From positions 1 to 64,000 of the forward strand of contig CALPCJ010000002.1 of the NCBI GenBank assembly GCA_943192975.1: a stretch of DNA of 64,000 bases, read 5' to 3'. The position numbers and the translations under genes were made by a program. The notes beneath the pieces are model-generated. The model saw only the letters and a list, made by a program, of their open reading frames with translations, had not been told where the DNA came from and ran no database searches. Position 1 is the stretch's first letter. Each line of letters begins with the position of its first letter. This DNA is from Senimuribacter intestinalis. Lineage in GTDB: Bacteria > Bacillota > Clostridia > Peptostreptococcales > Anaerovoracaceae. Below, piece after piece: positions 25,183 to 33,981 of the stretch.

Positions 25183-26373
25183 TTATCTCTTGTTATAAGC
25201 CTCGATTCCCAATCTGATCAGCTCTACGCCTCTTCTCATATCTGCCTGATTCAGCACGTATGCGATACGCATTTCATCTTTACCAAGACCTGGTGTTGCA
25301 TAGAAACCTTCAGCAGGTGCGAACATAACAGTTTCGCCGTTATCTTCAAACTCAGTCAGAAGGAACATCAGGAAGTCTTCTACACTGTCCACAGGAAGTT
25401 TTGCAGTCATATAGAATGCGCCGCCAGGCTTTCTGCAAACAACGCCAGGAATCTTCATCAGTTCTTCGTATACGACGTCTCTTCTTCCGCAGTATTCAGC
25501 TTTTACTTCATCGTAGTAAGAAGCTGGCAGTTTAAACAGTGCAGCAGCGCCAACCTGGTCAACGGTGGATACGCAAAGTCTGCCCTGTGCAATCTTCATC
25601 ACGCTCTGCATAAATTCCTGATTCTTGGAAACCAGCAGACCGATTCTTGCGCCGCAAGCGGAGAATCTCTTGGAAACGGAGTCAATGATGATAACTCTGT
25701 CTTCTACGTCTTTGACCTGACCGAAGGAAACAGCTTCTCTTCCGTCATAAGCAAATTCTCTGTATACTTCGTCAGCGATAATCCACAGGTCGTGTTCCTT
25801 TGCGATATCGCCGATCAACTGCATTTCTTCTTTAGTAAGTACAGTACCGGTTGGATTGCCCGGGTTAATGCAGCAGATAGCCTTAGTTTTTTCTGTAATC
25901 AGCGGTTCAATCTGCTCTCTCTTTGCATAATGATAGCCTTCCTCTGCTTTTGTAGTAATAGGAACAACCTTACCGCCTGCAGAAGTAGCAAATGTATGGT
26001 AGTTGGTATAGAACGGTTCTGCGATGAGAACTTCGTCGCCTTCGTTGAGAAGTGCCAGGAAAGTCATGGTCAGTGCTTCAGAACCACCGGTTGTAACGAT
26101 CATATCGTTTCTGCCGATTTCCATTCCGTAAGTTTTGAAGTAATCAGATACAGCGTCCTGCAGCTCAGTAATACCGCCGGATTCAGCATAAGCGATTACT
26201 TTGTTTTCATAAGCTCTGATTGCATCCATAAAGCATGCCGGTGTTTCTACGTCCGGCTGACCGATATTCAGGTGATAAACTTTCTTACCTGCGTCCTTTG
26301 CTTTCTGTGCAATCGGGTTGAATTTTCTGATTGGTGAAAACTGCATTGCTTCCACTTTGTTTGATAATTTCAT
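25183..26373 (-). CDS. PLP-dependent class I aminotransferase (aspartate aminotransferase family)
   Basis: The 396-residue protein is a fold-type I aminotransferase: NPGNPTGTVLT near residue 170, ADEVYREFAY, and SVSKRFSACGARIG with the PLP lysine near residue 233, ending with a substrate-binding arginine in MRIAYV. Members use aspartate, alanine or aromatic amino acids; the exact substrate cannot be set from sequence alone. AGGAGA lies just before ATG 26373. It follows tlyA by 39 nt on the same strand and may be the last gene of the dxs operon. Confidence 0.9.
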   Translation of the reverse strand: MKLSNKVEAMQFSPIRKFNPIAQKAKDAGKKVYHLNIGQPDVETPACFMDAIRAYENKVIAYAESGGITELQDAVSDYFKTYGMEIGRNDMIVTTGGSEALTMTFLALLNEGDEVLIAEPFYTNYHTFATSAGGKVVPITTKAEEGYHYAKREQIEPLITEKTKAICCINPGNPTGTVLTKEEMQLIGDIAKEHDLWIIADEVYREFAYDGREAVSFGQVKDVEDRVIIIDSVSKRFSACGARIGLLVSKNQEFMQSVMKIAQGRLCVSTVDQVGAAALFKLPASYYDEVKAEYCGRRDVVYEELMKIPGVVCRKPGGAFYMTAKLPVDSVEDFLMFLLTEFEDNGETVMFAPAEGFYATPGLGKDEMRIAYVLNQADMRRGVELIRLGIEAYNKR

Positions 26374-26412
26374 TTCTCTCGATCTCCTTGTTTTCCTAAA
26401 AAATATACGTGC

Positions 26413-27219
26413 TTATTCTAACTCTGCATGAGAGTTTTCAACCACTTCTTGTATACATGATACATTATAACACATTTCCCTTGATTTGGAAAGATGTAAA
26501 AGATATTCTATATTACCTTTTGCGCCGGTAACCGGAGAAAATGTCAAACCATGGGCATATAAACCGTTAGCTTCCCCATAAGAAATCACATTTTCGATGA
26601 CTTCTCTGTGAACATTTCGATCTCTGACAATACCCTTTTTGCCAACCTGCTCTCTTCCGGCTTCAAACTGCGGTTTTACGAGGCAGACGATCTCCCCGTC
26701 ATCTGCAAGAACAGCAGCCGCCACAGGAAAAATCAACCGCAGAGAAATAAATGACACATCAATACTGATAAAATTGATAGGTTCTGCAATCAAATCGGTA
26801 TCCAGATAGCGGACGTTACATTTTTCCATATTGACGACTCTCTCGTCATTTCGAAGTTTCCAGTCCAGCTGTCCATAGCCCACATCGATGGCATAAACTT
26901 TGGAAGCACCGTTTTGCAGCATGCAGTCGGTAAAGCCGCCAGTGGAGGCACCGATGTCCATGCAGACTGCCCCATTAAGCTGCAGATTAAAATGCCCCAT
27001 AGACTTTTCAAGTTTCAAGCCGCCTCTGCTCACATAAGGACAGAGATTCTCTTTTACGAAAATCTCTGCCTCCGTATCTACCTGATTTCCCGCTTTATCG
27101 CTGCGCTGTCCATCGACATAGACAATCCCTGCCATGATGGCAGCTTTTGCCCGCTCGCGGGACTGATAATATCCTTTTTTTACTAATAAAATATCAAGCC
27201 TTTCTTTCAAGGTGTTCAC
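26413..27219 (-). CDS. tlyA: TlyA family 23S/16S rRNA 2'-O-methyltransferase
   Basis: About 268 residues: an N-terminal S4 RNA-binding domain (KERLDILLVKKG..SRERAKAAI) followed by an FtsJ-like methyltransferase domain with the SAM motif CMDIGASTGGFTDCML and the DVSFISLRLIFP segment. Proteins named hemolysin A in databases belong here and are rRNA ribose methyltransferases. I use GTG 27219, preceded by GAAAGGA and overlapping dxs by 26 nt; an upstream ATG at 27285 would add 22 residues that belong to the dxs overlap. TTG 27210 is an alternative. Confidence 0.88.
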   Translation of the reverse strand: MNTLKERLDILLVKKGYYQSRERAKAAIMAGIVYVDGQRSDKAGNQVDTEAEIFVKENLCPYVSRGGLKLEKSMGHFNLQLNGAVCMDIGASTGGFTDCMLQNGASKVYAIDVGYGQLDWKLRNDERVVNMEKCNVRYLDTDLIAEPINFISIDVSFISLRLIFPVAAAVLADDGEIVCLVKPQFEAGREQVGKKGIVRDRNVHREVIENVISYGEANGLYAHGLTFSPVTGAKGNIEYLLHLSKSREMCYNVSCIQEVVENSHAELE

Positions 27220-29038
27220 AAATCCTTTCTGCAATGGACGCCGTATCAAGTCCGTACTTATGATACAAATCGTCACAGCTACCATGTTCTATAAACTGGG
27301 CAGGCCATCCAAAACTGAGTACATCACTGCACCCTGTCTCTGCCCGAAATCCTTCGCCAAAGCCTCCGGCAAGGAGATTATCTTCTAAGGTTACAATTGT
27401 TTTGTTCTTTTCAAGGCAAGACAAATCCATCGGCTTTACACAGCCTACTTCGATGATGCCTGCTTCAATTCCTTTCTCCAAAAGAACCATCCGGACCTCC
27501 TCTGCAACAGTGGTCATCTTCCCCACTGCCCAGATATCAACGTCTTTACCTTTTGTCTTGCGTCGGTTTTCTCCGGCATACGGCATCAGATTTGCAGTAT
27601 CAAAGTCGCAGACGCCTCTCGGATAGCGAATTGCTACAGGTGTACCAAGGGAGAGTGCATAACTCAGCATAGTGCAAAGCTGAGTACCGTCTCTTGGAGT
27701 CAACACGGTCATATTTGGAATCGATCTCAAATATGAAAGGTCGAAAACACCATGGTGTGTTTCTCCGTCCGCGCCTACAATCCCTGCCCTGTCGATGGCA
27801 AAGACTACTGGCAGTTTCTGCAGACAGACATCCTCAATAATCTGATCGTACCCTCTTTGCAAGAAAGAGGAATAGATGGCAACCACCGGCTTCATACCGG
27901 CTTTTGCAAGACCTGCTGCAAAAGTTACGCCATGAGCTTCTGCGATACCTACATCAAAAAATCTGGTCGGATACCGCTTTGCAAAAGCCCCGAGACCTGT
28001 AGCATCACACATGGCAGCAGAAATAGCAACAATTCGTTCGTCTTCCTCAGCAAGCCCCACTAAAGCACTGCCAAAGACTTTGGAGTAGGTTCGCTCTGCC
28101 TGCTGCAGAGCAGCGCCGGTTTCCGGATTGAAAGGTCCGATTCCGTGAAATTTATTGGGATTAATTTCCGCCGTCCGATAGCCTTTTCCTTTTTTTGTTA
28201 TAATATGGATGAAAACTGGGCCGTCAATATTCTTTGCGATCTGCAGCACATCTAAAAGTTCCTCCAGATTATGTCCGTCCACCGGTCCCAAATAGGTAAA
28301 TCCCAGTTCTTCAAAGATGACGCCCCCTGACAGCAACGCATATTTTAACCTGTCCTTTGCATGCGCCAAATTGGAACTGATATCGTTTCCGATGACAGGA
28401 ATGCTGCCCAGTGCTTTCTTGATAGCTTTTTTTGCATGAAGATAACTGTTAGAGGTCCGAAGCTTCGACAGATGCTGCGATACGCCGCCAATGTTTCTTG
28501 AAATAGACATGCCGTTGTCGTTGAGCACCACAATCATTTTGGACTTAGAAGCTCCTACATTGTTCAATGCTTCATATGCCATACCGCCGGTGAGAGAACC
28601 ATCACCGATGACTGCAATGACTTCATGGTCTTCGCCTTTTAGATCTCTCGCAGCAGCCATGCCCGCAGCAGCGGAAATCGAGGTACTGGAATGTCCAGTC
28701 TCATACACGTCGTGAACACTTTCCTTAGTCTTTGGAAATCCGCTGATTCCGCCCATCTGGCGCAAATGGTCGAATTCTGAGGCGCGTCCGGTTAAAATTT
28801 TGTGTACGTAGGACTGGTGCCCTACATCCCAAATAATTTTGTCCTTCGGGCTGTCAAAGACCTTGTGCAAAGCAATCGTTAGTTCCACTACGCCAAGATT
28901 GGAGGCCAAATGGCCTCCCGTCTTTGATACCTTATCTAATAAAAAATCCCGTATAGCATAACTCAAAAGAGACAGCTCATCCTTGTCCATCTTTTTCAGG
29001 TCGTCCGGAAACTGATACTGTTCCAGTTCATTACTCAT
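27194..29038 (-). CDS. dxs: 1-deoxy-D-xylulose-5-phosphate synthase
   Basis: The 614-residue protein is a full-length thiamine-diphosphate enzyme that condenses pyruvate and glyceraldehyde 3-phosphate, the first step of the MEP isoprenoid pathway. It has the GHQSYVHKILTGR segment, GDGSLTGGMAYEALNN with the ThDP-binding motif, the transketolase-like central domain (DRAGIVGADGETHHG) and the C-terminal domain. It lies directly after ispA, so supply of C5 units and their chain extension are co-expressed. GGAGAA precedes ATG 29038. Confidence 0.97.
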   Translation of the reverse strand: MSNELEQYQFPDDLKKMDKDELSLLSYAIRDFLLDKVSKTGGHLASNLGVVELTIALHKVFDSPKDKIIWDVGHQSYVHKILTGRASEFDHLRQMGGISGFPKTKESVHDVYETGHSSTSISAAAGMAAARDLKGEDHEVIAVIGDGSLTGGMAYEALNNVGASKSKMIVVLNDNGMSISRNIGGVSQHLSKLRTSNSYLHAKKAIKKALGSIPVIGNDISSNLAHAKDRLKYALLSGGVIFEELGFTYLGPVDGHNLEELLDVLQIAKNIDGPVFIHIITKKGKGYRTAEINPNKFHGIGPFNPETGAALQQAERTYSKVFGSALVGLAEEDERIVAISAAMCDATGLGAFAKRYPTRFFDVGIAEAHGVTFAAGLAKAGMKPVVAIYSSFLQRGYDQIIEDVCLQKLPVVFAIDRAGIVGADGETHHGVFDLSYLRSIPNMTVLTPRDGTQLCTMLSYALSLGTPVAIRYPRGVCDFDTANLMPYAGENRRKTKGKDVDIWAVGKMTTVAEEVRMVLLEKGIEAGIIEVGCVKPMDLSCLEKNKTIVTLEDNLLAGGFGEGFRAETGCSDVLSFGWPAQFIEHGSCDDLYHKYGLDTASIAERICEHLERKA

Positions 29039-29059
29039 TCAAATTCTCCGTTTTATCCT

Positions 29060-29956
29060 TTATTTTGTGCGGTTTTCCAGTCTCAAAACCAAATCTCTGA
29101 AAAACTCCGCATTGTCGTAATATTTTTCAATGGATTCCACAGCGTTTATGGTCAATTCTTTGAGGCGCTGCTCTGAAGCCTCCATGCCGTTTAAGGCAAC
29201 ATAGGTAATTTTTTCACATTCTGCGTCTTTTCCGGTGTTTTTGCCCAGTTCTTCTACATTGCCTTTGATGTCTAAAATATCGTCGGCAATCTGGTAAGCA
29301 AGCCCCAGATTCTCCGCATAGCAGGTCAAATCTTTCATCATCTCTTCGTCAGCGCCGCCAAGGTAAAGTCCTGCTCTGATGGCTGCTACAATCAGGGCTC
29401 CTGTTTTATTGATGTGAATGTATTCCAGCATTTCGTTGGAGCATTGTTTGTGTTCGGAGTCTATATCCGAAGCCTGCCCTGCGACCATGCCCTGCACGCC
29501 GGAGTGCTTGACGATGGTGTAGGATGCGTTGATACGTTTTTTTAACTCCTTCATATTATCAAAGAACAAGAACATGTCCTTGCTCATAATTTCAAAAGCA
29601 GTGGTCAGAAGACCGTCCCCGGCAAGTACCGCAATGCCGTCGCCAAAGACCTTGTGATTGGTCGGAATGCCGCGGCGTAAATCATCGTTATCCATAGCCG
29701 GCAAATCGTCATGAATTAAAGAATAGGTGTGAATGTACTCGATAGCGCAGGCATAAGGCAATGCGTCTTTTGCGTTTCCACCTGCAAACTCACAGGCAGC
29801 TAAAAGCAGCACAGACCGTATCCGCTTTCCGCCAGCCATCAAGGAATACTTCATTGAGTCATAGAGAACGCTGCTCTTGGTGTCAATGCTCGGCATAAAA
29901 TCCAATAGGTACTCGTTAATCATTTCTTTGTATTCATCATAATTTTCTCGCATCAT
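29060..29956 (-). CDS. ispA: Polyprenyl synthetase, geranyl/farnesyl diphosphate synthase
   Basis: The 298-residue all-helical protein has both aspartate-rich motifs: DDLPAMDNDDLRRG (about residues 84-97) and DDILDIKG (about 227). It elongates dimethylallyl diphosphate with isopentenyl diphosphate, most likely to the C15 stage, feeding undecaprenyl and quinone precursors. The usual Firmicute order xseB-ispA-dxs is kept. GGAGAGGTG precedes the ATG pair at 29956/29953; the xseB stop is 3 nt upstream. Confidence 0.94.
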   Translation of the reverse strand: MMRENYDEYKEMINEYLLDFMPSIDTKSSVLYDSMKYSLMAGGKRIRSVLLLAACEFAGGNAKDALPYACAIEYIHTYSLIHDDLPAMDNDDLRRGIPTNHKVFGDGIAVLAGDGLLTTAFEIMSKDMFLFFDNMKELKKRINASYTIVKHSGVQGMVAGQASDIDSEHKQCSNEMLEYIHINKTGALIVAAIRAGLYLGGADEEMMKDLTCYAENLGLAYQIADDILDIKGNVEELGKNTGKDAECEKITYVALNGMEASEQRLKELTINAVESIEKYYDNAEFFRDLVLRLENRTK

Positions 29957-29959
29957 GGG

Positions 29960-30148
29960 TTACACCTCTCCTTCAAAGGTTTCGATTTTCTGTTTCGCTT
30001 GTTCCAAAATATCGCTGCAGGTTTTGTAATACTTCATGCCTTCCTCATAACAGGAAATGGCTTCTTCAAGGCTTGTCTCTTGAGATTTGATTTTTTCTGC
30101 CATAGTCTGCAGTTCACGCAACGCCTTTTCAAAATTCCCCTGATTCAT
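29960..30148 (-). CDS. xseB: Exodeoxyribonuclease VII small subunit
   Basis: A 62-residue two-helix protein with the family pattern FEKALRELQTMAEKI..QETSLEEAISCYEEGM. It binds XseA to form exonuclease VII, which degrades single-stranded DNA. ATG 30148 is chosen: AGGAGG lies 8 nt upstream and the ATGA overlaps the xseA stop. An in-frame ATG at 30181 would add 11 residues inside xseA. Confidence 0.94.
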   Translation of the reverse strand: MNQGNFEKALRELQTMAEKIKSQETSLEEAISCYEEGMKYYKTCSDILEQAKQKIETFEGEV

Positions 30149-31290
30149 CGCTGGTTTCCTCCTATTTCTGTAATCCTGCATTTGGCGAAACCGTCCTGCA
30201 GGGTAATTTTATATTCTTGCTTTTCGCAAAGCTGGCTGATTGCGGAAATGACTTTACCATCCTCATCTGTAAGGACGCTGTAGCCATTTTCCAGAATCTG
30301 CGTTGGATTGTTCTCCTCAAGAAGCAGTTTGGACTGTGTAAGCTCATTCTCCAGCTTGGCAATCTGCCCATTTAAGCAGTTTTTCATCTCCTTTGCCAGA
30401 TTGTCGATGAGCAGCCTGTGATACATCAGCTTGTTGGAAAGCTGAATGTAGAGATGTTCCTTTAAATCTTCCATTTGCTTTCGCATTTGCTCCGTATCGG
30501 GTACAACAAGCTGCGCCGCTGCGGTCGGAGTCTCAGCCCGCAAATCCGCCACAAGATCAGCTATGGTGAAGTCTATTTCGTGTCCCACAGCAGAGATAAT
30601 AGGAATTTCCGAGCGATAAATGGCTCTCGCCACGTTTTCCTCGTTAAATGCCCAAAGGTCATCGGCAGAGCCGCCGCCCCTTCCTACAATCAGTGTATCG
30701 ATATCATCAAAATTCTCATTGATATAGTCAAGCATAGCGGCAATATCCGCAGAAGCCGCCTCTCCCTGCACAAGCACCGGAAAGATCATCACATCGACAA
30801 GGTGATTGCGGCCTTTTAAGATTTTGAGAATATCCTTGACCGCCGCTCCCGTGGCAGAAGTTACAATGCCGATTTTGTTCGGATACTTTGGTATAGGTTT
30901 CTTGTGGGACTGGTCAAAGAGTCCTTCCTTGCTCAGCTTTTCTTTCATCTTTTCAAAGGCGATAGCAAGGTTTCCCTCCCCTGAAACCTCCACGATTTTT
31001 ACGTAGAGAGAATAAGTGCCATTCTTTTTAAAGACACTGACACTGCCGGTCAAGGTCACTTCCATGCCGTCTTCCAGTGGATAATGCAAGCTCATGGCGT
31101 AATCCCGTGGTAAAAAACAGTTGATTTTGCTCGTCGCGTCTATAATGGAAAAGTACACATGTCCGCTGCCGTGATACTTCAAATTGGAAATTTCACCTTT
31201 CACTACTACAGCGCCAAGAAGCGGATCCGTGCCGATTACCCGGGAAATATATTCATTCAGTTGTGAAACAGTTACCGGTTTTAAAGCCAT
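30145..31290 (-). CDS. xseA: Exodeoxyribonuclease VII large subunit
   Basis: About 381 residues. The N-terminal OB fold (VSQLNEYI, VKGEISNLKYHGSGHVYFSIID) is followed by the catalytic domain with IGIVTSATGAAVKDIL, VGRGGGSADDLWAFN and ISAVGHEIDFTIADLVAD, all typical, then the coiled-coil C-terminus. ATG 31290 is preferred: GGAGG lies 9 nt before it and it overlaps the upstream gene by 10 nt. An ATG at 31338 adds 16 residues within that gene. Confidence 0.95.
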   Translation of the reverse strand: MALKPVTVSQLNEYISRVIGTDPLLGAVVVKGEISNLKYHGSGHVYFSIIDATSKINCFLPRDYAMSLHYPLEDGMEVTLTGSVSVFKKNGTYSLYVKIVEVSGEGNLAIAFEKMKEKLSKEGLFDQSHKKPIPKYPNKIGIVTSATGAAVKDILKILKGRNHLVDVMIFPVLVQGEAASADIAAMLDYINENFDDIDTLIVGRGGGSADDLWAFNEENVARAIYRSEIPIISAVGHEIDFTIADLVADLRAETPTAAAQLVVPDTEQMRKQMEDLKEHLYIQLSNKLMYHRLLIDNLAKEMKNCLNGQIAKLENELTQSKLLLEENNPTQILENGYSVLTDEDGKVISAISQLCEKQEYKITLQDGFAKCRITEIGGNQR

Positions 31291-32246
31291 TGTTTCTTTC
31301 CTCCAAGGAGCGCAATGCCTGCCGCATTGTCGGTACAAAGCGCTGGTTCACCGAAGTGAATCTGCATCTTTGAAAGCTTTGTTTCTAAATTTTTTCGTAT
31401 CAGACTGCTTGCTGAAACACCGCCAGCAAAGAGAATGCTTTCCGTCTGATAGGTGTTTACAAGATATAGACTCATATCACAAATCGCCTCAGAAATTCTT
31501 TGAAACAACATAGGAATCAGAATTTCTGGCGCTGTTTCTGTAAGACTTCTCTGGCATCTTGTCTCTATGCCCGAAAGATTGATATATCCTTCTTCACATT
31601 TGATCTTAGGCAGGAAATTATCCTTAACCTGTCCGTCGGCAGCCTGTGCTGCCACTGCTATTTCGTCCAAAGACTGACCACACGGAAATTCCATGCCCAG
31701 TGCAACGCCTACCCTGTCCAGCACTTGCCCAAAGGCTAAATCCTTTGAACCACCTACGATGGAAATGCCATCTTCGCTCACCAGCAGCGCCTCCGTGGTG
31801 CCGCCGGAAAAATGAAAAGAAATAAAGCGATTCGCCTCTGCAAGCGGCGAACGCCAGCGCGCTGCTTCGATATGCCCTTCCTGATGGGAAAAGGTATAAC
31901 ACGGCACGCCAAGAGCCGCTGCGATGGATTTTGCTGTAGAAAGCCCCGCCAAAAAGCAAGGCATATAGGAGCCATCTACAGGTCTTGGCTTTTCCGACAC
32001 GCTGATGCAGGCAATTTCTGCTTCTTCTTCCCGGCGCAGCTTTGCTAAAGTTTCAAAGGTTTCTTCAAGGAGATGCGGCAGATTCTGCACATGCTGAAAA
32101 AGCGCCGCCGACTGCCTCAGCCCCCGCTCGCCTTTCTTTACGGTCAGATACTGCTGCAGATTGGATAAAATTTCGCCGCTTTGGTCTGTCAGGGCTACAG
32201 AAGTTTTATAATTGCTGGTGTCAATGCCAAGAGACAGCTTACGCAT
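31281..32246 (-). CDS. TsaD/Kae1-family paralog (Gcp-like ASKHA protein)
   Basis: About 321 residues. The ASKHA fold is visible: LGIDTSNYKTSVAL at the N-terminus, the metal-binding pair HQEGHIEAARW (HxEGH) near residue 110, FHFSGGTTEALLV, and FAGGVSASSLIRKNLE near the C-terminus. The ligands differ from true TsaD, which makes t6A37 in tRNA, and the gene sits inside nusB-xseA rather than near tsaB/tsaE. It is therefore likely a paralog of unknown role, annotated in clostridia as O-sialoglycoprotein endopeptidase. ATG 32246 follows GAGGA and overlaps the nusB end by 8 nt. Confidence 0.8.
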   Translation of the reverse strand: MRKLSLGIDTSNYKTSVALTDQSGEILSNLQQYLTVKKGERGLRQSAALFQHVQNLPHLLEETFETLAKLRREEEAEIACISVSEKPRPVDGSYMPCFLAGLSTAKSIAAALGVPCYTFSHQEGHIEAARWRSPLAEANRFISFHFSGGTTEALLVSEDGISIVGGSKDLAFGQVLDRVGVALGMEFPCGQSLDEIAVAAQAADGQVKDNFLPKIKCEEGYINLSGIETRCQRSLTETAPEILIPMLFQRISEAICDMSLYLVNTYQTESILFAGGVSASSLIRKNLETKLSKMQIHFGEPALCTDNAAGIALLGGKKQWL

Positions 32247-32673
32247 GTTCTTCCTCGTAAGCCACCGCAGCAGGTTCTGCTGCCAGTTCCTCTGCAATTC
32301 TTCCCAAAATGCCGTTGACATATTTTCCTGAATCATCGGTTCCATATTTTTTCGCTAAGTCTACAGCCTCATTGATGGATACTGCCGCAGGAACTTTACC
32401 ATAGCGCATCTCGCATACTGCAAGACGCAAAACCGCAAGGTCTGTCTTTGGTATTCTCTCGATTTTCCATTTTGTGCTGTACTTTCTAAGTAAATCGTCG
32501 ACTTCGTCTTTTTTGTTGCAGAGCAGCGAATGTAGCTCATTACAGTATTCCTTCTGGTCTCTGATCTTCTCCTGACTCATGAAATCAGTTCTACTGTTTA
32601 CATCAAAATCTCCACAGGCTTCCATCTGAAAAAAAACCTGCATCATAAATTCTCTGGCTTCTGTTCTTGTCAT
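32239..32673 (-). CDS. nusB: Transcription antitermination factor NusB
   Basis: A 144-residue all-helical protein beginning MTRTEAREFMMQVFFQME, with the C-terminal INEAVDLAKKYGTDDSGKYVNGILGRI block typical of NusB. It joins NusE(S10) on boxA RNA in rRNA antitermination. The sequence after about residue 135 is alanine/glutamate-rich. It starts directly after the asp23 stop codon. Confidence 0.94.
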   Translation of the reverse strand: MTRTEAREFMMQVFFQMEACGDFDVNSRTDFMSQEKIRDQKEYCNELHSLLCNKKDEVDDLLRKYSTKWKIERIPKTDLAVLRLAVCEMRYGKVPAAVSINEAVDLAKKYGTDDSGKYVNGILGRIAEELAAEPAAVAYEEEHA

Positions 32674-33036
32674 CTAGTTCTTATCTTCCTCTCCGGGCAG
32701 GCTCACGCCCTGTACATGTATGTTTACTTCTTTTACTTTCAGACCTGTGACTGATTCAATCTCGCTCTTGACATGGCTCTGAATATCCCAGGCAAGCTGA
32801 GGTATCTTGACTCTGTACGCTACGATGACGTAAACGTCCAGAGAAATTCCTTCTTCGTCGCGGGACAGCTTAATCCCTTTGCCTTCCGGCTCTTTTCCCA
32901 AAATATTGATGGAAAGATTATCTGTAAAACCTCCGGCAAGCTGACATACGCCTTCAATCTGCAAAGCGGCGCTGGCCGCACAAGCTGTAATCACATCGTC
33001 AGAAATCTTAACGGTGCCAATATTTTCTTCCTGCAT
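32674..33036 (-). CDS. Asp23/Gls24 family envelope stress protein
   Basis: The 120-residue protein has the Asp23 pattern: GTVKISDDVITACAASAALQIEGVCQL, a basic-acidic middle and VKEVNIHVQGVSL at the end. Members are small cytosolic or membrane-anchored envelope-associated proteins; the precise role is unknown. It is the first gene of the nusB operon, as in many Firmicutes (yqhY position), and GAGG precedes ATG 33036. Confidence 0.92.
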   Translation of the reverse strand: MQEENIGTVKISDDVITACAASAALQIEGVCQLAGGFTDNLSINILGKEPEGKGIKLSRDEEGISLDVYVIVAYRVKIPQLAWDIQSHVKSEIESVTGLKVKEVNIHVQGVSLPGEEDKN

Positions 33037-33096
33037 ACGTAACCTCTATTCATTCAAAATTTGTCATCGGCAGCGCCGGTATAAATCTCTGCATTC

Positions 33097-33125
33097 ATTA
33101 TATCATTATTCAGAGACCTTCGCAA
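33097..33125 (-). promoter_or_regulatory. Sigma-A promoter of the asp23-nusB-xseAB-ispA-dxs operon
   Basis: On the minus strand TTGCGA (33125-33120) and TATAAT (33102-33097) are 17 bp apart, with TGA directly before the -10. It would start transcription about 50 nt upstream of the asp23-like gene. Confidence 0.7.
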
Positions 33126-33222
33126 TGTTTCGGGGAAAGAAAACCGCAGGCATACTTGCGAAATTAAGATTGCACAAACCACCTGGTTTGCATGCGCTTT
33201 AGATGAAAATAGCAGGGGTTAA

Positions 33223-33449
33223 CTTATACAAGAATTACATTAGAAAAATGTATAAGAAATTCTTTAAAACTTAACCGAAAATCTAAGAATCTGAGAAAAA
33301 TGTATAAGTTTGTTGTGATAATCGGGTCAATTGAGCCCATTTTAGTGATAAAACTTTCCATTTACGTAAAATTACCGTATGCAAATTCACATATCTTGCG
33401 GATTATGCAAGTTACACCAACGATATTGACCATAGATTTATACATTTTT
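33223..33449. repeat. Intergenic element with ATGTATAAG boxes, copy 1
   Basis: AATGTATAAG occurs at 33247-33256 and 33299-33308, 52 bp apart, with a TTAACC word between. A hairpin CTTGCGG-ATTATGCAAG follows at 33395-33411, and the inverted box TTATACATTTTT at 33438-33449 closes the element. CTTATACA at 33223 is an additional inverted box. The same layout occurs at 54663-54884. The 33140-33507 region has no gene. Confidence 0.72.
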
Positions 33450-33507
33450 GAAGGAAAATCTTAAGGCAGGTTAAAATCCTTTTTTGCCTACCCAAATGAT
33501 TTGCTTC

Positions 33508-33939
33508 TTACTTATCCTCAAACTTTGCCTGCGGAAAATCCTCGAGCCAAATCCCTCTATGTTTTTTTCCGTTTTTACTGACTTTCACTCTAGGATGACA
33601 TTGGATTATCACTTGTTTTCCGTCTTTCCAAAAATATAGTCTATAAAACATAAATCCATATACAACTTTAATAATATCTCCAGCAGAAAACCTGCGTATT
33701 TCGCCTTTGAAATTCAGCAAATATATCTCAGCACCACGAATCTCAATCCAGCAGCAAAACTTACCCGTTACAGGATGGAAATTTAAAATAATCATTCCAA
33801 TGTCTATAAGAAAGAAAACTATATTTAAGGCGTCTATCCCATAGAAAAATACGCAGCATAGATCAATCAAGAAAATCGCTGTAAGTATACACAATATAAT
33901 TGCTTTTTCAATACGAATGTAACGTCTAAGTTTTTCCAT
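33508..33939 (-). CDS. Small membrane protein of unknown function
   Basis: The 143-residue protein has two membrane segments (about 13-33 and 37-56) joined by a short turn, then a roughly 85-residue beta-rich cytosolic part with alternating hydrophobic and charged residues (EIRGAEIYLLNFKGEIRRFSAGDIIKVVYG), recalling a bacterial PH-like fold such as YcxB. I do not recognise the family. The gene is AT-rich and flanked by intergenic regions on both sides, so it is probably transcribed alone. The ribosome binding site is weak (GGAT). Confidence 0.6.
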   Translation of the reverse strand: MEKLRRYIRIEKAIILCILTAIFLIDLCCVFFYGIDALNIVFFLIDIGMIILNFHPVTGKFCCWIEIRGAEIYLLNFKGEIRRFSAGDIIKVVYGFMFYRLYFWKDGKQVIIQCHPRVKVSKNGKKHRGIWLEDFPQAKFEDK

Positions 33940-33981
33940 TTTTATAAATCCAAATTCTCCAAAACCTCTAAAGTATGTGTT

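Noticed and set aside
25135..26337. Plus-strand 400-residue frame
   Set aside because: Antisense of the aminotransferase gene; the translation is cysteine- and serine-rich without family pattern.
26413..27219. Hemolysin function for TlyA and the CNNM protein
   Set aside because: The domains are an rRNA methyltransferase and a metal-transport-related membrane protein; the hemolysin labels are historical.
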